From Hyphomonadaceae bacterium (lineage in GTDB: Bacteria > Pseudomonadota > Alphaproteobacteria > Rhizobiales > Hyphomicrobiaceae), in NCBI GenBank assembly GCA_019747815.1, contig JAIEQJ010000101.1:1-39788 (forward strand): a stretch of DNA of 39,788 bases, written 5' to 3'. Positions 1 through 9,032 of the stretch are shown piece by piece (within the stretch, counting starts at the first letter, position 1; each line of letters opens with the position of its first letter). The position numbers and the translations under genes were made by a program. Below the pieces are notes generated by a model. It ran no database searches. It was not told the DNA's origin and worked only from the letters and a program-made list of their open reading frames with translations.

Positions 1-71
1 GGGGCAACATTCCTCGCCTTCATCCAGCTTGCCGCCATCCGCATTTCCTTGCGATCAATCGAGTCCACGGC

Positions 72-554
72 CTAGCGATCGGAGCGATCCGGCGCGATGA
101 GGTCGTCCAGGCGTTTCTGCTCCTCGGCCGTCAAGGGCGGTGCGCCGGCACCCGGCAGCGGCCGGCGGCGGCGGGCACGCAGCAGAAGGAGGGCGGCGGC
201 GCCGAGCAGCAGCAGCGGCGTGAGCCAGAGCAGCAAGGTCTCGAGCTTGAAACGCGGGCGGAGGAGGACGAACGCGCCGTAGCGGGCTTCGACGAAGGCC
301 AGCACCTCACCATCGGTGTCGCCGGCGGTGAGACGCTCGCGCACGATGACGCGCAGGTCGTGGGCGAGCGGCGCGTTGGAATCGTCGATCGACTGGTTCT
401 GGCAGACGACGCAGCGCAGCTCCTGGGAGATTTTGCGCGCGCGGGCTTCGAGCGCGGGGTCTTGCAGCATCTCGCCCGGCTCGACGGCGTGGACGGGCGT
501 GAGGATCAGCAGGACGCAGAGGACCGCCAGCAGGCCGCGAACGCTCCTTGTCAT
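72..554 (-). CDS. ccmH: Cytochrome c maturation protein CcmH (CycL)
   Basis: Periplasmic, membrane-anchored thioredox protein of cytochrome c maturation. It keeps the CXXCH cysteines of apocytochrome reduced and hands the apoprotein to the CcmF/CcmI heme-ligation complex. The 160-residue product has a signal peptide (about residues 1-23), the family motif LRCVVCQNQS with the two redox cysteines at 48 and 51, and one C-terminal membrane helix (about 105-125), as in short alphaproteobacterial CcmH. It is the last gene of a ccmI-E-F-H order typical of rhizobial cycHJKL. The ATG chosen is the only one in front of the signal peptide; it lies inside the end of a palindromic repeat (CCGGGATGACA), so the repeat appears to supply the start codon. 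A gap of 146 bases filled by that repeat separates it from ccmF. The 71 bases beyond its stop are open on the minus strand but too short to call. Confidence 0.93.
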   Translation of the reverse strand: MTRSVRGLLAVLCVLLILTPVHAVEPGEMLQDPALEARARKISQELRCVVCQNQSIDDSNAPLAHDLRVIVRERLTAGDTDGEVLAFVEARYGAFVLLRPRFKLETLLLWLTPLLLLGAAALLLLRARRRRPLPGAGAPPLTAEEQKRLDDLIAPDRSDR

Positions 555-664
555 CCCGGCCGCAGCGGTCGCGCACCGCGCGATCGCGCAGAGCCGGGAC
601 CCAGCACGCGACGGAGCATACGGCACCCGGGTCCCGGATCGTCGCTGCGCGACATCCGGAATGA
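551..664. repeat. Dispersed composite palindromic repeat (family A)
   Basis: Two linked hairpins: a left half running from TCATCCCGGCCG to GAGCCGGGACCC, a short spacer, and a right half running from GGGTCCCGGAT to ATCCGGAATGAC. Outer ends and inner ends are each inverted repeats. The same architecture recurs at least ten times in the window, mostly between genes. It resembles the rhizobial RIME/RPE type of mosaic palindromes in layout; I cannot assign a published family. Confidence 0.8.
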
Positions 665-700
665 CATCTGCGCAATGCCGTCGAGTTTGCAACATGCGGC

Positions 701-2686
701 TCATTCGGCAGGCGAGGGAGCTGCGAGGGCCCGGCGCCGCGCGCGGCGCGGCGCGCCGATGCGCAGGCGGCGGTCGGAGAGGGAGAGGGCGCCGCCGAGC
801 GCCATGACGAGGGCGCCGAGCCAGATCAGGCGCACCAGCGGATTGAAGTAGAGGCGCACGACAAAGGCCCCGTCGGCAAGCTCGTCGCCGAGCACGGCAT
901 AGAGATCGCCGCGCCAGGCGACATGGATGCCGGCTTCGGAGGTGGTCTGGCGCGGGGCATCGTAGGTGCGCTTGGCGGGGCTGAGCTCGGTGACCGGGGC
1001 GCCGGCGCGCGTGACCGTCAGCAGGCCGATCTGATCCTGGTAGTTCGGGCCCCGGCCGGGCGCGACGCCGCGGAAGGCAAGCTCGTAGCCGGCGATGTGC
1101 GCGCTGTCGCCGGGCTTCATGGACAGCACGGCCTCGCTCTGCCAGGCGGTGGTGGCGACGATGCCGATCACGGCAACCCCGACGCCGGCATGCGCGAGCA
1201 TGGTGCCGTAGGCCGCACGGGGAAGGCCGCGGGCGCGATAGAAGCTGTCGGCCAGCGGAGCGCTGAAGAGCTTGACGCGGGCGACCCACTCCGACAGCGC
1301 GCCCGCCACCACCCACACGCCAAGCGCGATGCCGAAGGGCGCGAGCCACGGCCCGCGCCAGGTGAGCGCGAGCGTGACGGTGAGGGCGAGGAGCGCGATC
1401 CCCGCGGCGGCCAAGAGGCGCTGCAGGGCGCCCAACAGATCGCCGCGCTTCCAGGCGAGGAAGGGGCCGAGCGGCATGGCCAGCAGCAAGGGGAGCATCA
1501 GCGGCCCGAAGGTGAGATTGAAGTAGGGCGGGCCGACGGAAATCTTGTCGCCGGTGACCGATTCCAGCGCCAGGGGATAGAGCGTGCCGACGAACACGGT
1601 GCCGCAGGCGACGGTCAAGAGCACGTTGTTGAGGACGAGCGCGCCCTCGCGGCTGATGGGCGCGAACAGGCCGCCCTGCTGCAACTGCGGCGCGCGCCAG
1701 GCATAGAGCACGAGCGCGCCGCCGATCAACACCACCAGGATCGCCAGAATGAACACGCCGCGGGCCGGATCGACGGCAAACGCGTGCACCGAGGTGAGAA
1801 TGCCGGAGCGCACCAGGAAGGTGCCCATGAGCGAGAGCGAGAAGGCAAGGATGGCGAGCAGGATGGTCCACACCTTCAGCGCCTCGCGCTTCTCCATGAC
1901 GAGCGCGGAATGCAAGAGCGCGGTGGCGGCGAGCCAGGGCATGAAGGAGGCGTTCTCGACCGGATCCCAGAACCACCAGCCGCCCCAGCCCAGCTCGTAG
2001 TAGGCCCACCAGGAGCCCATGGCGATGCCGAGCGTGAGGCACACCCAGGCGGCCAGCGTCCAAGGCCGCACCCAGCGCGCCCAGGCCGCATCGGTGCGGC
2101 CCTCGATGAGCGCGGCGATGGCGAAGGAGAAGGCCATCGAGAGGCCGACGTAGCCCGCATAGAGGAACGGCGGGTGGAAGGCGAGTGCAGGGTCCTGCAG
2201 GATGGGATTGAGGCCGCGCCCCTCGGGCTGGAGGGGAATGCGTACGAACGGGTTGGAGGAGAAGATGATGAACAGCAGGAAGGCGAGGGCGATGGCCGCC
2301 TGCACGGCGAGCGCATTGGCGCGCAGCGATGGCGGCAGGTTGCCGCCGAACAGGGCGACGGCGGCGCCGAACAGCGCCAGGATCAGCACCCACAGCAGCA
2401 TGGAGCCCTCGTGGTTGCCCCACACGCCGGAGATTTTGTAGATCAGCGGCTTGGCCGAATGCGAGTTGGCCCACACGTTCTCGACCGAGAAGTCGGACGT
2501 GACGTAGGCGTAGGTGAGCGCCGCGAAGGCGAGGCTGAGGAGCGCGAGCTGGGTCAGCGCGGCGGGCTCGGCCGCCTGCATCAGGCGAGCATCGCGCGTG
2601 TGCGCGCCCCAGGCCGGCAGCACCATCTGCACGGCCGCCACGGCAAGGGCGAGGACGAGGGCGAAGTGTCCGAGCTCGATGATCAT
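701..2686 (-). CDS. ccmF: Heme lyase subunit CcmF (CycK)
   Basis: Polytopic inner-membrane core of the cytochrome c heme lyase, which attaches heme from CcmE to the CXXCH motif of apocytochrome in the periplasm. The 661-residue product has many hydrophobic helices and the tryptophan-rich WWD heme-handling motif (GWGGWWFWDPVEN) near residue 230, followed by conserved ENASFMPWL; a large periplasmic loop lies near the C-terminus before the last helix. Length matches the family (about 640-660). The start is the ATG before IIELGHFAL, which is the usual N-terminus; the frame stays open upstream only through a repeat. It sits between ccmE and ccmH in the same orientation and is probably co-transcribed with both, although repeats have widened the gaps. 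Confidence 0.96.
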   Translation of the reverse strand: MIIELGHFALVLALAVAAVQMVLPAWGAHTRDARLMQAAEPAALTQLALLSLAFAALTYAYVTSDFSVENVWANSHSAKPLIYKISGVWGNHEGSMLLWVLILALFGAAVALFGGNLPPSLRANALAVQAAIALAFLLFIIFSSNPFVRIPLQPEGRGLNPILQDPALAFHPPFLYAGYVGLSMAFSFAIAALIEGRTDAAWARWVRPWTLAAWVCLTLGIAMGSWWAYYELGWGGWWFWDPVENASFMPWLAATALLHSALVMEKREALKVWTILLAILAFSLSLMGTFLVRSGILTSVHAFAVDPARGVFILAILVVLIGGALVLYAWRAPQLQQGGLFAPISREGALVLNNVLLTVACGTVFVGTLYPLALESVTGDKISVGPPYFNLTFGPLMLPLLLAMPLGPFLAWKRGDLLGALQRLLAAAGIALLALTVTLALTWRGPWLAPFGIALGVWVVAGALSEWVARVKLFSAPLADSFYRARGLPRAAYGTMLAHAGVGVAVIGIVATTAWQSEAVLSMKPGDSAHIAGYELAFRGVAPGRGPNYQDQIGLLTVTRAGAPVTELSPAKRTYDAPRQTTSEAGIHVAWRGDLYAVLGDELADGAFVVRLYFNPLVRLIWLGALVMALGGALSLSDRRLRIGAPRRARRRALAAPSPAE

Positions 2687-2712
2687 GGGGCGGCGCTCAC
2701 ATTGGTCTTCCT

Positions 2713-2937
2713 GGCCGGGGGGCGAAGCGCGCAGAGCCGCAACCCAGGGGCTGCATGTGTGGCTCTGGGTCCCGGATATTCGCCTTCGGCGAATTCCGGG
2801 ATGACAGGGTGCGGCGTGCCCCTGCGCCTCACCTCGTGCCGGAGGCACGGCTCCGCCGCGACCCTCTCCCCGCGCTGATGGTGCGCGTGGATAGGGGCGC
2901 GATACGCGGGGAGAGGGGGAAATGGGGGAGGGGAAAA
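2713..2937. repeat. Palindromic repeats between ccmE and ccmF
   Basis: The gap holds a family A element (right half about 2764-2806, GGGTCCCGGATATTCGCC...GGCGAATTCCGGGATGAC, clear hairpin; left half degenerate) followed by a family B element (about 2821-2933) with CCTCACCTCGTGCCGGAGGCA and CCTCTCCCCGCG...CGCGGGGAGAGGG inverted arms. No gene is seen in it. Confidence 0.75.
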
Positions 2938-2945
2938 CAGAGCCG

Positions 2946-3407
2946 TCATTTCGGCACCCCACCCTTGGCCTTGGCGTCGCCGTGCCAGACGCCCTGCTGC
3001 TTGAGGGCCTTGGCGACCTCGGGGGGCATGTAGGTCTCGTCGTGCTTGGCGAGCACCATGTCGGCGTGGAAGCGCCCCGAGGGATCGAGCTTGCCTTCCG
3101 CCACCACGCCCTGCCCCTCGCGGAAGAGATCGGGGAGGATGCCGGTGTAGGTGACGGGGATCGTCTTGTCCGTGTCGGTGACGGCGAAGGCGACGGTGAG
3201 CCCTTCGCCGCGCTTCAGGCTGCCCTCGGCGACCAGACCGCCGAGGCGGAAGCGCTTGCCGGCCGGGATCTGCCGTTCCACGACCTCCTTCGGCGTGTGA
3301 AAGAACACGATGGTGTCGCGCAGCGCAAACAGCACCAGGAAGACGGCGAGGCTCAGAATGCCGAGCCCCAGGCCGATGAAGGCGGCGCGGCGCTGCTTGC
3401 GGGTCAT
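2946..3407 (-). CDS. ccmE: Cytochrome c-type biogenesis heme chaperone CcmE (CycJ)
   Basis: Periplasmic heme chaperone of system I cytochrome c maturation. It binds heme covalently through a histidine and delivers it to CcmF. The 153-residue product has an N-terminal membrane anchor (about residues 8-28), the OB-fold beta-barrel core, and the heme-binding motif [11 protein letters not shown] with the attachment histidine at 122 and the tyrosine ligand at 126. Length and the N-terminal TRKQRR signature fit alphaproteobacterial CcmE. It lies downstream of ccmI and upstream of ccmF. The C-terminal tail is short and hydrophilic, as usual. Confidence 0.96.
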   Translation of the reverse strand: MTRKQRRAAFIGLGLGILSLAVFLVLFALRDTIVFFHTPKEVVERQIPAGKRFRLGGLVAEGSLKRGEGLTVAFAVTDTDKTIPVTYTGILPDLFREGQGVVAEGKLDPSGRFHADMVLAKHDETYMPPEVAKALKQQGVWHGDAKAKGGVPK

Positions 3408-3429
3408 GCGTCAGCCCCTCGTGCGGTTT

Positions 3430-3762
3430 CGCGTTCCCTCTCCCCATGCCTGCAGGGCCATGGAGAGAGGATTAGGGTGAGGGGCAGCCGAGAGCTCACG
3501 TCGAATGTACTGCCACCCTTGTCATGCCGGCCGAGAACGAAGTACGAGAGCCGATAGCCAGGGCGATGTAGAGAGCGCGTGCTTGTGGTTCCTGGGTCCC
3601 GGATATTGCGCTCACGCGCAATTCCGGGATGACAGGCCGGAGTATGCCCCTGCCCCTCACCTCGTGCGGAAGGCACGGCTCCGCCGTGACCCTCTCCCCG
3701 CCATGCCGGAGGTATGTCTTCGACATGGCGGGGAGAGGGAGATGCGCACGGGCCATGCAATG
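3430..3762. repeat. Repeat-filled gap between ccmI and ccmE
   Basis: This 358-base gap carries three repeat blocks and no gene: a family B hairpin (about 3436-3484, CTCTCCCC arms with TTAGGGTGAGGGG), a full family A composite (about 3519-3634), and a second family B element (about 3650-3742) with the GGCACGGCTCCGCC and CCTCTCCCCGCCATGCC...GGCATGGCGGGGAGAGG type arms. The repeats are likely transcribed as part of the ccm operon. Confidence 0.75.
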
Positions 3763-3765
3763 CCG

Positions 3766-4920
3766 TCATGAGCCGAGCCCCAGGCTGTTGGCGAGCTTGG
3801 CAAGCTCGGCGAGCGCGCCGGCGTCGCCGGCGAAGTTGCGGCGCGCTTCCGCCAGGGCGGCACGCGCCTCGTCCTTGCGATCCAGGGCGGCGTAGGCGTT
3901 GAGCAGGCGCAGCCAGCCCGCCAGGTCGCGGCCGTTGCGCTTGAGACGCTGGGCCAGGCCGTCGACCATGCCGGCGATCATCTGCGCCCGCTCTTGGGGG
4001 GTGAGCTTGGCGGCAGCGGCCATGTCGGCTTCCGTGGGGCCGGCCGGCGCACCGGTCTCGATGGCGGCGATGCGCGCCGTCACCTCCTGGATGCGCTGGG
4101 TGAGCGGCGCACGATAATCCGCATCCGGCGGCGCCTCGGCCAGCAGGGCCTGATAGTCGGCGAGCGCATCGGCGAGACGGCCATCCTGCTCCCTGGCCAT
4201 CGCCAGCCAGAAGCGGGCCTCCACGCGCCCCGGCTCCAGCTTGAGGATCTTCTCGTAGGCGACACGTGCCTCCTCCGTGACCACCCCATCGGAGGCGAGC
4301 ATGGCGGCCTCCGCGCGACCGGCCAGCAGAACCACCGTCTCGCCGTTGAGGCGGGCGGCGTTGGCGTAGGCGTTGGCGGCATCACGGAATCGGCCGAGCT
4401 TGAGATAGACCGGGGCGATCACCTCCCAGCCCCTGCCCTCGCCGGGGTTCTCGCGCAGGCGCGCCTCGACCTGGGCGATCATGCCGGCCAGAGCCGCCTG
4501 CTCGACGGCGGCATCGGTGCGCGCCGCGAAGGGGCGCGCGGGCTGCCCAGGCGAGCCGTAGGCCAGATAGAGGGTGAGCGTGAGGAGAGGGACGACGACC
4601 GCGGTGGCGAGCGCAATGGTGGCATGGCGGGATGACGGCAGCGCAGGCGGCGATGCCGCAGGCTCCGCGTCCTCGGCCCGCGCCGCGCTGGCCAGCAGAC
4701 GGCGCGAAACCTCAAGCCTCGCCGCTTCCGCCTCGTCGGCGCTCAAGACGCCGCGGGTGTGATCGGCTTGGATCTCCTGGAGCTGGTCACGATAAACGGC
4801 GACCGTGCCGCCGTCCGCCGCGGTCGAGGCCTCATCCCGCCGCGCAGGGCGCGCGAGGGGCGCCAACACCGCGGCGAGCACCGCGGCCGTCAGGAGCGCA
4901 AAGGCGATCCAGAGAAACAT
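3766..4920 (-). CDS. ccmI: Cytochrome c biogenesis protein CcmI (CycH)
   Basis: Inner-membrane apocytochrome chaperone of the heme ligation complex; its periplasmic TPR part holds the C-terminus of apocytochrome c. The 384-residue product starts with a membrane helix (MFLWIAFALL, residues 1-22), a cytoplasmic loop with the characteristic YRDQLQEIQADHTRGVLS segment, a second helix near 103-120, then a long helical TPR-like periplasmic region to the end. The start before FLWIAFALL matches the family; no strong ribosome-binding site is visible. First gene of the ccmIEFH group and divergent from the glucan synthase pair. Confidence 0.93.
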   Translation of the reverse strand: MFLWIAFALLTAAVLAAVLAPLARPARRDEASTAADGGTVAVYRDQLQEIQADHTRGVLSADEAEAARLEVSRRLLASAARAEDAEPAASPPALPSSRHATIALATAVVVPLLTLTLYLAYGSPGQPARPFAARTDAAVEQAALAGMIAQVEARLRENPGEGRGWEVIAPVYLKLGRFRDAANAYANAARLNGETVVLLAGRAEAAMLASDGVVTEEARVAYEKILKLEPGRVEARFWLAMAREQDGRLADALADYQALLAEAPPDADYRAPLTQRIQEVTARIAAIETGAPAGPTEADMAAAAKLTPQERAQMIAGMVDGLAQRLKRNGRDLAGWLRLLNAYAALDRKDEARAALAEARRNFAGDAGALAELAKLANSLGLGS

Positions 4921-5359
4921 TAAGGTTGCCGATCGCGCGGGTCGAGCTGGTTGGAACCGATACGAAGTGGAATAGGGCTGCGGCCGCAGCGTGGCAAGGC
5001 GGGCAAGCCGCCGCGGCCGCAAGTGTCGCGGGGCCGGGATGCCCGGGCCGGGAGCGCACATGGGTCCTCGGCGCCGCTTCACGCCCGGGTTGAGGACGCA
5101 GATCCTTGGCAATCCGCAGACATGGTTAGGAAAGTCTTGCGCGCTGTGTCTTGGCCGCGAAAGTCGGTAAATCCGCGGGGCCGGCCGCGGCGCGTGCATC
5201 AACAGCCGGCTGCAAACCGGCTCCGCATCGGCCCGGAACCCGCCGGCCTTAACGCGGATGCAAGGCCAGACCCATTAAACAACAGAAAATCCGATGCGTT
5301 GGTCGCTGCACTCCTGCGCAAGCACCTGACCGCGCGCCAGCGGCGAGGGACGAGAGGGT
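4921..5359. other. Divergent intergenic region between ccmI and the glucan synthase pair
   Basis: This 439-base stretch should contain the promoters for the ccm operon (minus) and the synthase operon (plus). It has no convincing ORF. I see a small inverted repeat near 5208-5224 (AGCCGG and CCGGCT around TGCAAA) but no recognised operator or sigma-factor motif. Confidence 0.4.
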
Positions 5360-6835
5360 ATGGCGATGGGTCGCCCAACCAGCACGGCAAGCGCGTCCTC
5401 CACGGAGGAGAGCGACGATCGCAAGCAGAATTTCTCTCCCGCCGCAGCCAAACCGGCAGCGCTTCCGCCGCGCCACGACCGGATTCCGGAGCAAGGCCCG
5501 GCCCCTGCAGACCCTGCTGCCCACCGGCAGGGACTGGACGTTGCCGAGCGCATGGCGCGGCTGCGCGAGGCCTTCGAGGGACCTGCGCGCCCCGACAGCG
5601 ACACGGCCGACCGCAAGCGCTGGCCGGACCATGTGCAGGACTATGCATCGGCTCTCAGGCGGCAGGTTGCGACCCACCGCAGCAAGCTGCTGAAGGTCGG
5701 CATCGGCGCGCTGCTGCTGATTGCCGTCGGCTGGATGCCGGTGCGCACCCTGCTGCAAACAACCAGCACCGAGGCCGTCATCAATGCGCGACTGATCACC
5801 CTGCGTGCGCCCATCGAGGGCGAGATCGGTGCAGGCGTCAGCGCCACGGCCGTCGGCACCCAGCTCGAGCCGGGCGCCACGGTCTTGAAGGTCGTCAACC
5901 GCCGCGCCGACCGGGGCCGCCTCGACGACCTGCGCCGTCTCATCAACCGGCTCGACAGCGAGCGGGCGGCGCTGGTTGCCCGACGCGACGACCTGGAGAA
6001 GATGCACAAGGACCTGACGGAGCAGACCAACGCCTTCAAGGACGGGCGCCTGCGCCAGCTCGAAGCACGGGCTGCCGAGCTCACCAGCGAGATCGCCGCG
6101 GCGGCGGCCACCCGCCAGGAAGCCGAGCGCGCGCTGGCGCGAGCCACGCCGCTCGCCACCTCGCAGACAATCTCCAGCGCCACCTTCGAGAAGGCCAAGC
6201 GGGACATGGCGGTGGCGGCCGAAACGCATGCCGCGCTGCGCCACCGCCTGGCCGGCGTGGAGGTGGAGGCGGCATCCCTGCGCAAGGGCGTGTTCATCGG
6301 CGACAGCTACAATGACCGGCCGCGCTCCTCGCAGCGGGCCGACGAGGTTGCCCAGCGCCTGAGCGAAGTCAGCGCCGACCTGCGCGAGCGCGAGACGCAG
6401 CTTGCCAGCCTGCGCGCCGAGCTCACCGACGAGGCCCGCCGCTACGCGGAGACCGCCGCAGCCGACCTGGCCGCGCCGGTGCGGGGCAGCGTGTGGGAGA
6501 TTCTGACGGCACCCGGCGAAACCGTGGTGCGCGGCCAAGAGCTGGTGCGCCTGCTCGACTGCTCGGGCCTGGTCGTCACCGCGACGGTCGGCGAGACGGC
6601 CTACAACCGCCTGCGCATCGGCGATGCCGCGCGCTTCCGCCTGCGCGGCGAGAGCCGCGATCACCAGGGGCGCATCATCGGGCTGACGGGCGTGGCGGCG
6701 GCACCGGCGAACCTGGCGATCCAGCCCTCCGCGCTGGCCAAGGAGCCATACCGCGTGACCGTGGCCCTGCCCGAGCTTGCCACACCAGGACAGTGCGACG
6801 TGGGCCGCACCGGCCGCGTCACCTTTGAACGATGA
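5360..6835 (+). CDS. HlyD-family membrane fusion protein, BgsB-like
   Basis: Periplasmic adaptor protein, inferred to work with the adjacent polysaccharide synthase. The product (491 residues, or 489 from the second ATG at 5366, which has better spacing to AGAGGG) has a long proline- and alanine-rich cytoplasmic N-terminus, one membrane helix (about 113-131), a biotinyl-lipoyl-like segment (LRAPIEGEIGAG), a long coiled coil (about 190-370) and a second lipoyl/barrel part (LAAPVRGSVWEI). Its stop overlaps the start of the next gene by ATGA, so translation is probably coupled. The pairing of an HlyD protein with a GT2 synthase matches bgsB-bgsA, the mixed-linkage beta-glucan operon of Sinorhizobium meliloti; the product made here is inferred, and an Alg44-like role is an alternative. 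Confidence 0.8.
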   Translation: MAMGRPTSTASASSTEESDDRKQNFSPAAAKPAALPPRHDRIPEQGPAPADPAAHRQGLDVAERMARLREAFEGPARPDSDTADRKRWPDHVQDYASALRRQVATHRSKLLKVGIGALLLIAVGWMPVRTLLQTTSTEAVINARLITLRAPIEGEIGAGVSATAVGTQLEPGATVLKVVNRRADRGRLDDLRRLINRLDSERAALVARRDDLEKMHKDLTEQTNAFKDGRLRQLEARAAELTSEIAAAAATRQEAERALARATPLATSQTISSATFEKAKRDMAVAAETHAALRHRLAGVEVEAASLRKGVFIGDSYNDRPRSSQRADEVAQRLSEVSADLRERETQLASLRAELTDEARRYAETAAADLAAPVRGSVWEILTAPGETVVRGQELVRLLDCSGLVVTATVGETAYNRLRIGDAARFRLRGESRDHQGRIIGLTGVAAAPANLAIQPSALAKEPYRVTVALPELATPGQCDVGRTGRVTFER

Positions 6836-8802
6836 ATCCGACGCTGAGCCTGCTGCTCGAGACGCTGGCGCCAGGCCTCCTGGTGATCGGGGTGGCGCTG
6901 GTGGCCCTGCCCTGGCTGCGGCCCAAGGACGAGTGGGCCCGGGCCGCCGTGGTCGCCGTCGTCATCGTGCTGATGTGGCGCTACATGCTCTGGCGCTGGC
7001 TTTCAACGCTGCCGCCGATCGGGCTCAACGTCGACTGGATCGTGGGCGTGCTGTTTGCGGGCGTCGAGACGCTGGCGATCATCGGCACGACCATCGGCCT
7101 GATCGGCCTGACGCGGGTCAGCAACCGCACGCCCGAGGTGGAGCGCAATCTTGCCTGGCTCAACGCACAAGAGCCGCCGCCGCTCGTCGACGTGTTCATC
7201 TGCACCTACAATGAGGACCAGGCGATCCTGGAGCGCACCATCATCGGCGCCACGGCCATGGACTACGGCCGCTTTCGCGTGTGGGTGCTGGACGATGGAC
7301 GGCGGCCCTGGCTCGAGGCCCTGTCCAGGGAGCTCGGCGCCGGCTACCTGACGCGGCCCGACACCGCGCACGCCAAGGCTGGCAACATCAACAACGGGCT
7401 CAAGCATGTGGCCACGCTGCCCGAGCCGCCCGACGTCATCAGCATCCTGGATGCCGACTTCGTGCCCACCGCGCAGTTCCTGCGCCGCACGTTGAGCCTG
7501 CTGCGCGAAGGCGATGTGGGCATCGTGCAGACGCCGCAGCACTTCATCAATCCGGACCCGCTGCAGACCAACCTCTCGATCGCCGGCGTATGGCCGGACG
7601 AGCAGCGCTACTTCTTCGACGTCGTTCTGGCCTCCAAGGATGCCTGGGGCGCGGCCTTCTGCTGCGGCACCTCATCGGTGATCCGCTTTGCGGAGCTGCA
7701 GCGCATCGGCGGCTTCCCGACCGACTCGGTGACGGAGGACTACCTCGTCACCCTCAAGATGAAGCAGGCCGGCTTCCGCACGGTCTATCTCAACGAGCGC
7801 CTTTCGCTCGGTCTCGCACCGGAGGGGCTCAAGGAATACATCACGCAGCGGAGCCGCTGGGCGCTGGGCTTCATGCAGATCTTTCGCGGGCCCCTGGGGC
7901 CGCTGCGGCGCGGCAACGGGCTGTCCGCCATCGATCGCATCAGCCTGACGGAGGCGTTCCTCTACTGGTTCGGCAGCTATGCCTTCCGCATGCTCGGCAT
8001 CATCGTGCCCATCCTCTACCTGCTGCTCAACGTCAACGCGGTGCAGGCGGACGTGGCGACCACGCTCTCCTACTACGTGCCGCACTTCGCGGCCTCGGCC
8101 ATCGCGGCGGGATGGATGGCGCAGAGCCGCGTGATGCCGATCATGACCGACGTCACGCAGCTCCTGGCAGCCTCGCAGATCCTGCAGGCGGTCGCGCACG
8201 GGCTCCTCAAGCCCACGGGGCAGCGGTTCAAGGTCACCGCCAAGGGCGGCGACCGCAGCCAGCGCCTCGTGCAGTGGCCGCTGCTCAACATGTTCCTCAT
8301 CTACCTCGGACTGACCATCATCGGCGTGCTGTGGGCGTTCCTGCTCGAGGACGGGACCAAGCTGCGCGACTCGAGCGCGCTGTGCCTGTTCTGGAGCTGG
8401 TACAATATCATCGTGCTGACCATTGCCTGCCTGGTGTGCATCGAGCAGCCGCGCTACCGCTCCGCCGAACGGCTGGCGGCAGGCGGCGACGCGATGGTGC
8501 AGACGGGCGCCGGCGCAGCCTCGACCCATCGCGTTCTGGACCTCTCGCTCGGAGGCGCACGCCTGCTGGGGTCGCTGGAGGCCGAGCCCGGAAGCGAACT
8601 CACAATGGCGTTCGAAGGACTGCGGCTGCCGGCCAAGGTCGTGCGGCGCGGCGAGCACGATTTCGCCGTTCGCTTCGAGAACCTGGGCACGGCCCGCGCC
8701 GACCTCATCCGGCTGGTCTATTCCGGGCGCTATTCGGCGGCGGTCGAGCGCATCGAGCCGACCCGGGTTGCTGCCGCAATCTTCGGGCGTGTCATGCGCT
8801 GA
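6832..8802 (+). CDS. Processive GT2 beta-glucan/cellulose-type synthase with PilZ domain, BgsA-like
   Basis: Inner-membrane synthase that polymerises and probably extrudes a beta-glucan from a nucleotide sugar. The 656-residue product has membrane helices at the N-terminus (three within about 100 residues), then the catalytic signatures of processive GT2 enzymes: LDDG at 153-156, DAD at 207-209, TED at 301-303 and QRSRW at 339-343. At least four helices follow, then a C-terminal PilZ-type module with RSAER (543-547, RxxxR) and DLSLGG (570-575, D/NxSxxG), the two c-di-GMP contact motifs. It is thus expected to be switched on by c-di-GMP. Start and stop of the upstream adaptor overlap by ATGA. 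The polymer could be cellulose, mixed-linkage glucan or another beta-glucan; no bcsB or bcsZ is nearby, which argues against a standard cellulose operon. Confidence 0.9.
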   Translation: MNPTLSLLLETLAPGLLVIGVALVALPWLRPKDEWARAAVVAVVIVLMWRYMLWRWLSTLPPIGLNVDWIVGVLFAGVETLAIIGTTIGLIGLTRVSNRTPEVERNLAWLNAQEPPPLVDVFICTYNEDQAILERTIIGATAMDYGRFRVWVLDDGRRPWLEALSRELGAGYLTRPDTAHAKAGNINNGLKHVATLPEPPDVISILDADFVPTAQFLRRTLSLLREGDVGIVQTPQHFINPDPLQTNLSIAGVWPDEQRYFFDVVLASKDAWGAAFCCGTSSVIRFAELQRIGGFPTDSVTEDYLVTLKMKQAGFRTVYLNERLSLGLAPEGLKEYITQRSRWALGFMQIFRGPLGPLRRGNGLSAIDRISLTEAFLYWFGSYAFRMLGIIVPILYLLLNVNAVQADVATTLSYYVPHFAASAIAAGWMAQSRVMPIMTDVTQLLAASQILQAVAHGLLKPTGQRFKVTAKGGDRSQRLVQWPLLNMFLIYLGLTIIGVLWAFLLEDGTKLRDSSALCLFWSWYNIIVLTIACLVCIEQPRYRSAERLAAGGDAMVQTGAGAASTHRVLDLSLGGARLLGSLEAEPGSELTMAFEGLRLPAKVVRRGEHDFAVRFENLGTARADLIRLVYSGRYSAAVERIEPTRVAAAIFGRVMR

Positions 8803-8924
8803 CGGCTCAGCTTGCGTGCCCTGACCATGCGGGCGCGGACGACGCCCGGCGCCGCAGCCAGGCCATGCGCGCATCAAAAAATAACCAGTGTCTTCACGCT
8901 GCGCGGATTTGCACGCTGCCGCAC

Positions 8925-8949
8925 GGAACAGACTTCGCTAGCCTACGTT
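8925..8949 (+). promoter_or_regulatory. EcfG-type general stress promoter
   Basis: GGAAC at 8925-8929, a spacer of exactly 16 bases, and CGTT at 8946-8949 match the alphaproteobacterial sigma-EcfG consensus GGAAC-N16/17-CGTT without a mismatch. It lies 83 bases upstream of the response regulator start and points toward it. Binding by EcfG is inferred from the motif only. Confidence 0.75.
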
Positions 8950-9032
8950 CAGGCGACAGGCCGCCCCCCGAATGGGCGCACACCACCGGCCATGGTGAAG
9001 ATCGCGGTTTGACATCCAAAGGACTGCGCCCA

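Noticed and set aside
1-71. Start of another minus-strand gene after ccmH
   Set aside because: A short open stretch with ATG codons is present, but too little sequence is available to support a gene; degP would be expected near here in rhizobia and cannot be confirmed.
923-2878. Plus-strand open frame of 651 codons opposite ccmF
   Set aside because: Low-complexity antisense reading with no family features; ccmF on the other strand is certain.
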